Part shown: in pieces, positions 1 to 8,416 of the stretch | Position numbering within the stretch: position 1 is the first letter of the stretch | Layout of the letters: each line of letters begins with the position of its first letter | Assembly: GCA_937873375.1 (NCBI GenBank) | Contig: CALMWK010000061.1 | Location: 1-54,945, forward strand | Direction of reading: 5' to 3' | Length of the DNA stretch: 54,945 nt | Source of the DNA: Candidatus Bathyarchaeota archaeon | Lineage (GTDB): Archaea > Thermoproteota > Bathyarchaeia > Bathyarchaeales > Bathycorpusculaceae | Made by a program: the position numbers and the translations under genes | The notes under the pieces: generated by a model | Seen by the model: the letters and a program-made list of their open reading frames with translations, nothing else | Told to the model about the DNA's origin: nothing | The model's database searches: none

Positions 1-107
1 ATGACGCCTTCGATGGGGCAGAAACAAAGGTGATTGCACTCGTCAGGCATGTTTTCTCTACTTCCTTTGAGCATAGTTACTATATTACTATAAACTTGAT
101 AGTTTAA
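1..107 (+). CDS. 3' end of a CDS truncated by the window edge (unknown product)
   Basis: Open frame from base 3 reading DAFDGAETKVIALVRHVFSTSFEHSYYITINLIV then TAA at 105-107; no start in window. Confidence 0.35.
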   Translation, partial: DAFDGAETKVIALVRHVFSTSFEHSYYITINLIV

Positions 108-160
108 ATGCTTTACTTTGAATAGTTGCATTGCAGAAAAACTGGAGGTGATTTGTCAAA

Positions 161-328
161 ATGCATGAAGAATGCGGATGCGAACCTTCCATAAGCTGCA
201 ACTGTCAGCCTCACGGAAGACACTTCCTAACAAAAGAAGAAAAAATTAAACATCTGGAAAACTACGCTCAGGAACTCCAGAAAGAAATCGAAGCAGTAAA
301 CGAACGCATCAAAGAACTACGAAGCTAA
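161..328 (+). CDS. small Cys-rich/coiled-coil protein (55 aa), below the ORF-track cutoff
   Basis: ATG at 161 preceded by ggaggtg (144-150); translates MHEECGCEPSISCNCQPHGRHFLTKEEKIKHLENYAQELQKEIEAVNERIKELRS. Confidence 0.7.
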   Translation: MHEECGCEPSISCNCQPHGRHFLTKEEKIKHLENYAQELQKEIEAVNERIKELRS

Positions 329-424
329 AAACCATCCAGCGGTTTACCAAAGAGACAAACCTGCCCCATTTTTTTATTACAACACCCCCGAAAAATAACC
401 ATTTGCTCTTATGGTACAAGAATG

Positions 425-470
425 CAGTGGTGGGGTGCCCTGATTTGAACCAGAGTCTATAGAGTCCAAG
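425..470 (-). repeat. degenerate copy of the 3' half of tRNA-Pro(UGG); att-like direct repeat
   Basis: cagtggtggggtgccctgatttgaaccagagtctatagagtccaag matches 1938-1984 with a 1-nt deletion and a few substitutions; similarity ends at the anticodon-loop edge. Confidence 0.8.
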
Positions 471-728
471 GGGTCCATAACTGTTGATTGGAACGAGTTT
501 AGGGCGTATTTGGATTCTAAGTATGTCCGGTCCTATGTAACCTCGCTTTTTGAGCATGCACACAAGTACCACCATTTACTGTGTGATGTTAATGGGATTC
601 ATCTCGCTAAGCAGACTGCTAGAAATAGCATTAAATGGTTTACCAATGCTTGGCTTAAGCGGGAACATGTAGAGTTTATGATGCCGAGCTTAAAGCTAAG
701 CTACCGCGCGCGTGAAATCACCGTGTAA
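444..728 (+). pseudogene. fragment of an archaeal tyrosine integrase, no catalytic domain
   Basis: Frame FEPESIESKGSITVDWNEFRAYLDSKYVRSYVTSLFEHAHKYHHLLCDVNGIHLAKQTARNSIKWFTNAWL resembles the N-terminal SAM-like region of archaeal integrases (WxxFxxYLxSKYxxxYxxxLFxYAxKYHHLL); stops before any R..HxxR..Y region. Confidence 0.65.
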
Positions 729-1626
729 GGATTATTTTTGCTACGGTCCCATTTATTTCAGGGTGCTCATTGAGGTAGGCGTAAGTATGGTCTATGATTT
801 CGGCAGTGAACCAAAGTGGAACCGCTCTTTGAGTTATTACCTGATTGTTTTCTGGTATGTACTTCCAGCTGTCGACAATAACTACCACCACGCGCTCTAC
901 TGTTGGCCAAACAAAACTGTCAATTCCCGCGATTTCTTTTGTTATTGGCTGTCCATCTGCTTCAACGTTACCAAAATCAATTGTTTTGTTTGTAACAGGA
1001 GTATCCAGATTATCCTCAAGATAAACAAAAATAAGTGCTATAGTGTTTTGGGAAGCAACTTGTCCGGTATTTGTTAAAGTGATTCTAACTCTTCCTAGCT
1101 CTCGAAATGCTACATAGTCAAGTTTTACTTCAACTTTGGCTTCGAAAACGGCATTAGGCATGTTGATTGAAATAGGTAATGTTACATCGCCTGAAACTGT
1201 AATGTTCTGTTCAACGGTATATTGTTCATAATACGGAATAATGCTGAGTATATGTTTACCATACTCGATATTTCCGCTCTGCAACTCCCCGTTTTGCATC
1301 GTTGTTCCCACGTCTTTGCCATCAATAAGAACTGAAGCGTTATCTACGAATTTGCTTGTTTCTGTATCAGTTATGATTAATGTAATTGTTGCGTGTGGGC
1401 TTGGTGAAAGTGTTGGAGTTGATAACGGTGAAGTTGGTGAAGCTGATGGCGTGGATAATAATGTGGGTTCTGGAGAAGGTTTTTGGGTTGATTGGTCCGT
1501 TGTGGGGTGGTAGCTTATTGCTATAGCTGCTATGATGAAGGCCACTATCAGGAGGGCAATTATTACTTTTATTATTCTCCAGTTTAATCCTGAGAAGTGG
1601 AATTTTAGAATCATCCTATTTACCAA
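718..1626 (-). CDS. membrane-anchored extracellular protein, N-terminal TM, Ser/Pro/Thr linker, PEGA-like domain
   Basis: N-terminal hydrophobic helix IIKVIIALLIVAFIIAAIAI, PSPEPTLLSTPSASP linker, ASVLIDGKDVGTT...GKHILSI PEGA-like stretch. Confidence 0.65.
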   Translation of the reverse strand: MVNRMILKFHFSGLNWRIIKVIIALLIVAFIIAAIAISYHPTTDQSTQKPSPEPTLLSTPSASPTSPLSTPTLSPSPHATITLIITDTETSKFVDNASVLIDGKDVGTTMQNGELQSGNIEYGKHILSIIPYYEQYTVEQNITVSGDVTLPISINMPNAVFEAKVEVKLDYVAFRELGRVRITLTNTGQVASQNTIALIFVYLEDNLDTPVTNKTIDFGNVEADGQPITKEIAGIDSFVWPTVERVVVVIVDSWKYIPENNQVITQRAVPLWFTAEIIDHTYAYLNEHPEINGTVAKIILTR

Positions 1627-1744
1627 ATAATATTATGCATAATAGAATGAATGTTTTTCGGAAAAGCAACTCAATTTACGGAGCGCGTGCTGAACTTTTA
1701 TGTAAGCTGAAAAGACCAACTTTATAGCAATAAGTTCCCTTCGG

Positions 1745-2023
1745 ATGCGCACGGGTGCGAATACAATGACTTCCAAAGGTAATGTTGTTCTTTATTTAGA
1801 CAGAGACTTGGTTGAAAAGTCGAAAGAATATGGCTTTAACTTGAGTAAGACGTTTGAAAACCACTTAAAACACCTAATAACGCAGTTCTCGGAGGGCAAT
1901 TTGGTGAATAACTTTGATTTAGCTAAGAATGAAAAGTCAGTGGTGGGGCTGCCCGGATTTGAACCGGGGTCTATAGAGCCCAAGTCTACAAGCCTGGACC
2001 AAGCTAGCCGACAGCCCCGCTGA
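1745..2023 (+). CDS. ribbon-helix-helix/CcdA-like N-terminal piece of a partitioned integrase, reading through the tRNA gene
   Basis: MTSKGNVVLYLDRDLVEKSKEYGFNLSKTFENHLKHLITQFS (likely start 1766) followed by tRNA-encoded GLPGFEPGSIEPK; same frame as the 444-728 fragment. Confidence 0.6.
   Translation: MRTGANTMTSKGNVVLYLDRDLVEKSKEYGFNLSKTFENHLKHLITQFSEGNLVNNFDLAKNEKSVVGLPGFEPGSIEPKSTSLDQASRQPR
1944..2018 (-). tRNA. tRNA-Pro(UGG), CCA encoded at 1941-1943
   Basis: Reverse complement folds: acceptor GGGGCTG/CAGCCCC, anticodon stem GTAGA/TCTAT with loop CTTGGGC, T arm CCCGG-TTCAAAT-CCGGG, A73, CCA. Confidence 0.93.
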
Positions 2024-2168
2024 AGGTTTCAGAGAACATAATTTGGCAAGCACCATAAAAACCTTAGCCAAACAACAACTGGCTTTAGTTGGAGCCTAAC
2101 AGAATTCTTCTGTAAAAAAGGGTATGACGGCTGTAGCAAATTTTTTTGCAAAAGTTCAGCGGTGTTGT

Positions 2169-2522
2169 TTATTTTCTTCTTACGTCACACTGCAAAACTT
2201 TGGGGCAGACCAAGCATTCGTCGGGTATCTGTCCGCTGCCGCCGACTCCTGCAGGACCCAGCAGTCCACTGAAATGTGCGCATTTTGCTGGGGAATCAAA
2301 AACTTTCGGCGGGTAATCAACGGGTTTTACGTCGACGATTTTCGTGTTTTCGGTGACTATGTCGATTTTGGACATGCAGAACGGGCAAGCGTAGTAGGAT
2401 TGTCGGGTTACGCCTGACTTGTCGGTTAAAACGGTGGGCTTCTCAAACGTTTTTTCGCAGCCCTTGTAGGGGCAACGCAAATGCTCATCGTGTCCGTGCC
2501 CGTGGAACCACTGCAAATCCAA
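2169..2522 (-). CDS. zinc-ribbon / Cys-rich protein
   Basis: CPYKGC...CPFC...CLVC...C pattern in 117 aa ORF. Confidence 0.6.
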   Translation of the reverse strand: MDLQWFHGHGHDEHLRCPYKGCEKTFEKPTVLTDKSGVTRQSYYACPFCMSKIDIVTENTKIVDVKPVDYPPKVFDSPAKCAHFSGLLGPAGVGGSGQIPDECLVCPKVLQCDVRRK

Positions 2523-2651
2523 ATTCTTCTGCCCTCCCTAAACACATCTGGATCATCTGCAATCGTGATTCTTAATAAACATATCCGTCTGTTTGTACAA
2601 CAAAAAAACACAACAAAAACCACCAAAAACACGCTGAAAAACAGAATGTGG

Positions 2652-2725
2652 AGCCTCGAGCGGGCCTTGCTCCCGCGGCCTGCTGCTTACAAGGCAGCCG
2701 CTCTACTGGGCTGAGCTATCGAGGC
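2652..2725 (-). tRNA. tRNA-Thr(UGU), CCA encoded at 2649-2651
   Basis: Reverse complement GCCTCGA...TCGAGGC acceptor, anticodon arm GCTGC-CTTGTAA-GCAGC, T arm GCGGGAGCAAGGCCCGC; T-rich tract downstream. Confidence 0.93.
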
Positions 2726-2974
2726 ATCCCCTAAACGCCCAGAACACACATACATGAAAAACTACACAAATAAAAGTTACTGCTAAAAGTGGTTGGAATT
2801 TCGGGTTGGGTTCGGCTAATTGTTTAAACAGACTGCTTCAAGAACTTTGAGGGCACATTTGAGGTGTAGGTGGTGTTTTCGTCTTTTCGTGCACTGCCAT
2901 TGAAAGCAACAACCTTCATCGTGAACATACACACTCCAAACAATCTAAACGGGAAAAGAACAATAAAAAACTAA

Positions 2975-3137
2975 CGCGCCAAAACCAGCCTTTTTGAGCC
3001 GAATTCCGCCGAAACGCGCCTTTCCCAGCCGCAGACTAAACCCGAATCTGAACCCTGAATCAAAAACTGGGCTCAAAATGGGCAGTTCAAAAGAGGGGGG
3101 AGGGGGTAGATGAAAAGATGGGGACCTATCAGAGGTC
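2975..3137 (-). repeat. copy A of a diverged dispersed intergenic repeat (about 160 bp)
   Basis: Reverse complement aligns with 35875-36036, including CTTTTGAA..CCCAwTTTrAGCCC..TTTTTrATTCAGrGTTCAGATT..TTAGTCyrCGGCTGGrAAAGGC. Confidence 0.65.
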
Positions 3138-3411
3138 GAAAACATGTTCGCAACTACAAATAATAGCCCATGGTTCCGCGCCAAACAGCAGAGCAGAAAA
3201 ACTTCGCTTTTCGGTTGGACAACTTTCAAGCTGCAACCGCAACTTTCAGGCAGATTTGGATGAAGATTCAGCCAAAACCCAAAAACCAAAACATATGTCC
3301 AGAAACATAAAAAAACACTAATCAAACAGATAGTCTTATATACTTTAACGCGATAAATGCACAGAAAACACAGAAATCAATTAACAAACGTCAAAAAGAG
3401 GAATGTGAAAA

Positions 3412-4665
3412 ATGAGCGCAGGAGACATATCATGGGTCCTAACCGCAACCGCCCTAGTAATGCTAATGACACCAGCATTAGGCTTCTTCTACGGCGGATT
3501 AGTCAGAAGAAAAAACCTCGTATCCACCATAGTCCAGTGCCTAGTCATATACGCAGTCATAGCCGTCGTATGGGCACTCTGGGGATACAGCATGGTCTTC
3601 GGACCAAGCATCAACGGAGTCATCGGCGACCTCTCACTATTCGGACTCAACAACATAACCATACACACACCATACGGTTCAATACCTGAACTGCTATTCT
3701 TCGCCTTCCAACTACAGTTTGCCGCTATCACACCCGCACTCATGGTAGGCGCATTCGCGGAACGCATCAAATTCCGCACCTTACTCATCTTCAGCGTACT
3801 CTGGTTAACACTCATCTACGTACCCATCGCACACTGGGTCTGGAACCCCCACGGATGGCTACTCGGCATAGGCGCCATTGACTTCGCAGGCGGCATCGTC
3901 GTCCACATCGCAGCAGGCTTCTCAGCACTCGCAGCAGCCCTCGTCGTAGGCCCGAGACGAAAAGGATGCGTCACACCATGGAAAGACCACATGAAAACCT
4001 TAGATGTAAAAGAAACACCAGAGAAACCAACCAACATCCCCTACGTCATCTTAGGCGCAGCACTCCTATGGTTCGGATGGTTCGGATTCAACGCAGGCAG
4101 CGCACTGGCAGCAAACGAGCTCGCAGTCTCAGCCTTCGTCACCACAAACCTAGCCGCAGCCGCAGCCGGAGTCAGCTGGATGATCATGGACTGGATAATT
4201 AAAGGCAAACCCTCAGCAGTCGGCATATCCATCGGTGTAGTCGTTGGTCTCGTCGCCATAACCCCCGCAGCAGGCTTCGTCAGCGTATCCTCAGCACTAA
4301 TCATCGGCCTACTAGCAGGCGTCATCAGCAACCTCATAGCAGGTTGGAGAGCAGGCAGATCCCGAATAGACGACACCTTAGATGTCTTTGCATGCCACGG
4401 CATGGGCGGACTCTGGGGCTCAATAGCAGTCGGCCTATTCGCCATCGCATCAGTCAACGGCGTAAACGGCCTACTCTACGGCAACCCAGGCCAACTGGTT
4501 GCTCAGCTGATAGCCGTCGGCGTAGTCGTGCCCTTCGCATTCGTAGGCTCGTACTTGCTATTGAAGCTACTCAACAGGTTCTCCCCGCTAAGGGTGAGCC
4601 CAGAAGCAGAAGATGCAGGCTTAGACCTTAGTGAACACGGCGAAGAAGCATACTGCCTAGAATAA
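3412..4665 (+). CDS. amt: ammonium transporter (Amt family)
   Basis: SAGDISWVLTATALVMLMTPALGFFYGGLVRRKN, AHWVWNPHGWL, DFAGGIVVHI, DDTLDVFACHG. Confidence 0.97.
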   Translation: MSAGDISWVLTATALVMLMTPALGFFYGGLVRRKNLVSTIVQCLVIYAVIAVVWALWGYSMVFGPSINGVIGDLSLFGLNNITIHTPYGSIPELLFFAFQLQFAAITPALMVGAFAERIKFRTLLIFSVLWLTLIYVPIAHWVWNPHGWLLGIGAIDFAGGIVVHIAAGFSALAAALVVGPRRKGCVTPWKDHMKTLDVKETPEKPTNIPYVILGAALLWFGWFGFNAGSALAANELAVSAFVTTNLAAAAAGVSWMIMDWIIKGKPSAVGISIGVVVGLVAITPAAGFVSVSSALIIGLLAGVISNLIAGWRAGRSRIDDTLDVFACHGMGGLWGSIAVGLFAIASVNGVNGLLYGNPGQLVAQLIAVGVVVPFAFVGSYLLLKLLNRFSPLRVSPEAEDAGLDLSEHGEEAYCLE

Positions 4666-4716
4666 GCACAGACTCAAAAGCCCAAAAGGCTCCACCCCTT
4701 CCCTTTTTTAGTAACC

Positions 4717-4731
4717 TTCAGTCAAACTGAA
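4717..4731. repeat. inverted repeat TTCAGT-CAA-ACTGAA in amt-amt intergenic region
   Basis: Perfect 6-bp arms, 3-nt spacer. Confidence 0.45.
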
Positions 4732-4834
4732 TTTTGGACATTTTTCAGGTTTAAAACCAAAGCCACAACAAAAAATGGACAAACATTCAAACTACACGAC
4801 ATAAAATCGCCAATAATCCATTTTTCCCAAAATT

Positions 4835-4849
4835 TACATTATAAATGTA
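4835..4849. promoter_or_regulatory. inverted repeat TACATT-ATA-AATGTA upstream of second amt
   Basis: Perfect 6-bp arms about 70 bp upstream of the amt2 start. Confidence 0.4.
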
Positions 4850-4917
4850 TTGTTTAAATATTTGAATGTGGTGAATGAATGTAAAATTAGATAGAAAACT
4901 TGAAAGAAGGCACAAAC

Positions 4918-6195
4918 ATGTCTGCAGGCGATGTTGCATGGGTTTTAATGGCTACAGCTCTCGTCATGGTCATGACTCCAGCGTTGGCTTTCTTTTACGG
5001 CGGATTAGTCCGCAGAAAAAACCTTGTCTCCACGTTAGTTCAATGCATAATAATCTTTGCAGTAGTTAGTCTCATCTGGCTTTTTTGTGGTTACAGCCTC
5101 GTTTTTGGCCCAAGTTTCCACGGCATAATAGGCAACCTGTCTTTGGCAGGACTCACCCATATCGGAATAAACGACGTCAGTCCTTACGCACCAGCCATCC
5201 CTGAACTGCTGTTTTTTGCATTCCAACTAAAATTTGCAGCAATCACACCTGCGTTAATTATTGGTGCGTGTGCTGAAAGAGTACGGTTCCGTTCTTTGCT
5301 CATTTTTGTCGTTTTGTGGTCTATTTTCATTTACTCGCCTATTGCCCACTGGATGTGGAACACCGACGGTTGGTTACGGGCTCTAGGTGCCGTTGACTTT
5401 GCAGGTGGCATCGTTGTGCACATTGCCGCGGGTTTATCTGCTTTGGCGGCTGCGTTGATTGTGGGCAGAAGAAGAGGTTGCGTTTACTGGAAAGACCACA
5501 TGAAAGCTATAGGTGGAAAAGGTGGGAGTGCACCTATGCCTCAGACCACAGAGTTCAAACCCACAAACATTCCCTATGTAATTTTAGGTGCGGGTCTGCT
5601 GTGGTTCGGCTGGTTTGGCTTCAATGGAGGCAGTGCACTTGCCGCAGACAGCTTGGCTGTTTCAGCTGTAGTTGTTACTAACTTGGCTGCAGGTGCAGCA
5701 GCGGTAAGTTGGATGATTCTGGAGTGGATAACTAAAGGGAAACCTTCAGCAGTCGGCATAGCGGTTGGCGCCGTCTGTGGACTGGCAGCGGTTACAGCTG
5801 CGGCAGGCTACGTTAACGTCACTTCTGCAGTAATTATTGGTTTAGCGGCAGGAGTAATCTCTAATCTGGTAGCTAATTGGCGTGCAGGGAGGTCAAGAAT
5901 TGATGACACTTTAGATGTTTTTGCGTGTCATGGCATTGGAGGTATCTTGGGCGCTATAGGTGTGGGATTGTTTGCAACAACGATGGTTAACAACGTGTCA
6001 GGGTTATTCGAAGGCAACATGTATCAATTGGGTGCGCAAATTCTAGCTGTGGGCGTTGTTTCCGCTTTTGCTTTCTTTGGTTCATATCTATTGCTGAAAT
6101 TGGTTAATGTTTTCTCCCCGTTGAGAGTCAGTGCTGAAGAAGAAGATGCAGGGTTAGACTTAAGTCAGCATGGCGAAGAAGCATACAATCTATAA
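4918..6195 (+). CDS. amt: ammonium transporter (Amt family), tandem paralog
   Basis: MSAGDVAWVLMATALVMVMTPALAFFYGGLVRRKN; track ORF begins at 4900, but ATG 4918 aligns with the start of the first paralog. Confidence 0.97.
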   Translation: MSAGDVAWVLMATALVMVMTPALAFFYGGLVRRKNLVSTLVQCIIIFAVVSLIWLFCGYSLVFGPSFHGIIGNLSLAGLTHIGINDVSPYAPAIPELLFFAFQLKFAAITPALIIGACAERVRFRSLLIFVVLWSIFIYSPIAHWMWNTDGWLRALGAVDFAGGIVVHIAAGLSALAAALIVGRRRGCVYWKDHMKAIGGKGGSAPMPQTTEFKPTNIPYVILGAGLLWFGWFGFNGGSALAADSLAVSAVVVTNLAAGAAAVSWMILEWITKGKPSAVGIAVGAVCGLAAVTAAAGYVNVTSAVIIGLAAGVISNLVANWRAGRSRIDDTLDVFACHGIGGILGAIGVGLFATTMVNNVSGLFEGNMYQLGAQILAVGVVSAFAFFGSYLLLKLVNVFSPLRVSAEEEDAGLDLSQHGEEAYNL

Positions 6196-6282
6196 CGGGA
6201 CAAATCTGAGCTTTTTGCTTCATTTTTCAGTTATCTTTTATTTTCAGCTTTTCAAGGCAGATTTTTTGGTAGACTGTAAAAT

Positions 6283-7038
6283 GTGCAAGATTTAAATGTC
6301 AAAGTTCGCCATTTGGTTATATCAAAAATTCATGTGACACTGAACATGTCGTTGCTGACTGAAATCTCCAACCCGTATCTTGCTTCTCTCGCATTGGGCT
6401 TATTCTCTGGGTTGGTGTTCTGCACATCGGCATGTCTTCCATACATTACAAGTTACATTGCAGGTGTCGGGGCAGGCTTCCGTAAAGGCGTAGTCATAAC
6501 AATCATCTACAATGGTGGACGTGTAACCGCCTATGCTTTAATTGGTGCCGCCATAGGAATTTTCAAGCTGTCCATAGGTGACGCAATTTTCACATCATAC
6601 CAAAACTATGCCCTGCTCGCTTTAGGTATAGTTTCCATTGTAATCGGGGTAAACATGATTCTCAAAAGCAGAAAAACCACCTGCACAGAAGGTTGCGCCG
6701 CACAAAACATCAAAAAACCAAACGGAAAAGGTTTAGCTGGAAGATTTGACTTCCAAGCGTTCTCTTTGGGCTTAACCCGAGGCTTAATCGTTTGCCCCTT
6801 GCTGGCACCCGTGCTACTTTACTCAGTTACTTCCTCAACACCAGTCGACAGTTTCCTCTTAGCGTTCCTGTTTGGTATAGGAACAGCTTTATCACCGTTG
6901 ATGCTGATTGGTGGAGTAACAGGCTGGCTACTTAACAAGGCGCCGCTGTTCCGCAAATGGGTATCAATCGCAGGTGGAGTGGTGCTCATCGGGCTTGGGA
7001 TAAGCGCGCTGGTAAACGCAATTACCGTATCACCGTAA
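6283..7038 (+). CDS. CcdA/DsbD-like or TauE/SafE-like membrane protein
   Basis: Six-TM-like hydrophobic profile, GLFSGLVFCTSACLPY and GLTRGLIVCPLLAP half-repeats; likely start ATG 6346 (MSLLTEIS). Confidence 0.75.
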   Translation: MQDLNVKVRHLVISKIHVTLNMSLLTEISNPYLASLALGLFSGLVFCTSACLPYITSYIAGVGAGFRKGVVITIIYNGGRVTAYALIGAAIGIFKLSIGDAIFTSYQNYALLALGIVSIVIGVNMILKSRKTTCTEGCAAQNIKKPNGKGLAGRFDFQAFSLGLTRGLIVCPLLAPVLLYSVTSSTPVDSFLLAFLFGIGTALSPLMLIGGVTGWLLNKAPLFRKWVSIAGGVVLIGLGISALVNAITVSP

Positions 7039-7070
7039 CAACGCGAATAAAACTTTAACCTAAAAAGTGA

Positions 7071-8414
7071 GTGATAAACCCTATGCCAAAACAAAGCCGA
7101 GAAAAAAAATACGTCCCTGAACTTCCCGAAAAAGAAAGTGAAGAACTCCGAAACGCAGCCAAAACCATGTCAGTGAAAGTTATGGCTGACAACATCGAAA
7201 GAATGAAAAAGACAAACCCCACCCGACCCGAAGCCATGCAGTACTACGATGAAGTCGCCAACTTTTTTGGGCAACGCGAAAAAGAGATTCTGGAAGAGAA
7301 AGCCAAAGGCAAAAAAGTCATCGGTTACTTCTGCATGTTCGCCCCAATTGAACTTATTCTAGCGGCAGACGCCATCCCTGTCCGTGTTAACTCAGGCTGG
7401 TACGACACTTCAAAACTCGGTGACCGCGTCGTACCCGTGGAAGTCTGCCCAGTCATACGTTCCACAATCGGAGCCAAAATGGTCAACTTATCACCATATA
7501 TGGAACTAAGCGACGCCATCATAAGCACATTAACCTGCGATGGGATGACTAAACTTAGTGAAGTCATGAGCGACTACACACCCATCATAACCATGTCGCC
7601 GCCACGCGTCAAAGACTCAGCCCAGTCGTTGCACTTGTGGAAAGAAGAAATCAAATCAGTCAAAACACAAATTGAAGAAATAACAGGCAACAAGATAACC
7701 AGCAAAAAACTACGAGAAGCCATAGAGACCATGCAGAGAGCAACTAAAGCCTTCCGTAGACTACAGGACTTGAGGAAAGGCAACCCCGTCATCATGGGCA
7801 GAGATGCCATGCTTGTTAACCAAACCAGTACATGGGATAACATAAAACGATGGACAGAAAAAACCGAAGCCCTCTGCGACGAACTTGAAAAGCTTGTACA
7901 GCAGAAGACTTGGGCTTGCCCACCAGACACGCCCCGAGTGCTGGTTACGGGAACGCCGATGTTCTGGCCTGACAACTGGAAACTACCCACGCTCATTGAG
8001 GAAGCCATGCCTCAGGGAGTGCTTGTTGCTGATGAGCTTTGTTCAAGCGACAGGCTCCTCTACGACCCTGTGGGAATTGACGAGTGGACCATGGATGACA
8101 TGCTTAACGCCATTTCCGAAAGGTACCTGATGGCTTCCACATGTCCATGTTTTACTTCGAAAGATGGAAATGAAGACAGAATCAACTGGCTAATTAACAA
8201 AATCAAAGAGTTCAACGTAAACGGAGTCATATACTACGTGGTTCGAGGCTGCATGCTATACGCCATGGAGTACTCACGCGTCAAAAAAGCCTTAGACAAA
8301 ATGAACATACCCGTCTACTACTTAGACACCGAATACACGCGAGAAGATGTCGGACAGATGAAAACACGAGTGGAAGCGTTCTTGGAAATGCTAACCGCCA
8401 GAGTGGACTTCTAG
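7071..8414 (+). CDS. 2-hydroxyacyl-CoA dehydratase / benzoyl-CoA reductase catalytic-subunit family (HgdB/BcrB/BcrC/BzdN/O-like)
   Basis: GYFCMFAPIELILAADAIPVRV, CPVIRSTIG, TCDGMTKL, RGCMLYAMEY...GIPVYYLDTEYTREDVGQMKTRVEAFLEML pattern. Confidence 0.88.
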   Translation: MINPMPKQSREKKYVPELPEKESEELRNAAKTMSVKVMADNIERMKKTNPTRPEAMQYYDEVANFFGQREKEILEEKAKGKKVIGYFCMFAPIELILAADAIPVRVNSGWYDTSKLGDRVVPVEVCPVIRSTIGAKMVNLSPYMELSDAIISTLTCDGMTKLSEVMSDYTPIITMSPPRVKDSAQSLHLWKEEIKSVKTQIEEITGNKITSKKLREAIETMQRATKAFRRLQDLRKGNPVIMGRDAMLVNQTSTWDNIKRWTEKTEALCDELEKLVQQKTWACPPDTPRVLVTGTPMFWPDNWKLPTLIEEAMPQGVLVADELCSSDRLLYDPVGIDEWTMDDMLNAISERYLMASTCPCFTSKDGNEDRINWLINKIKEFNVNGVIYYVVRGCMLYAMEYSRVKKALDKMNIPVYYLDTEYTREDVGQMKTRVEAFLEMLTARVDF

Positions 8415-8416
8415 AG

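Noticed and set aside
1241-1513. 90-aa plus ORF with VGVDNGEVGEADGVDN
   Set aside because: Antisense shadow of the Ser/Pro/Thr linker of the 718-1626 protein.
1745-1950. Stand-alone type II toxin-antitoxin system
   Set aside because: Only an RHH/CcdA-like piece, no toxin partner nearby, and the frame runs into the att site; an integrase fragment explains it better.
2945-3325. 126-aa minus ORF over repeat copy A
   Set aside because: Composition and position match the dispersed repeat and low-complexity flanks; no convincing start. Only the short FExPxLSP segment is retained as a speculative coding hint.
4041-4457. 138-aa minus ORF inside amt
   Set aside because: Antisense to a strongly conserved ammonium transporter; frame openness follows from GC-skewed codon usage.
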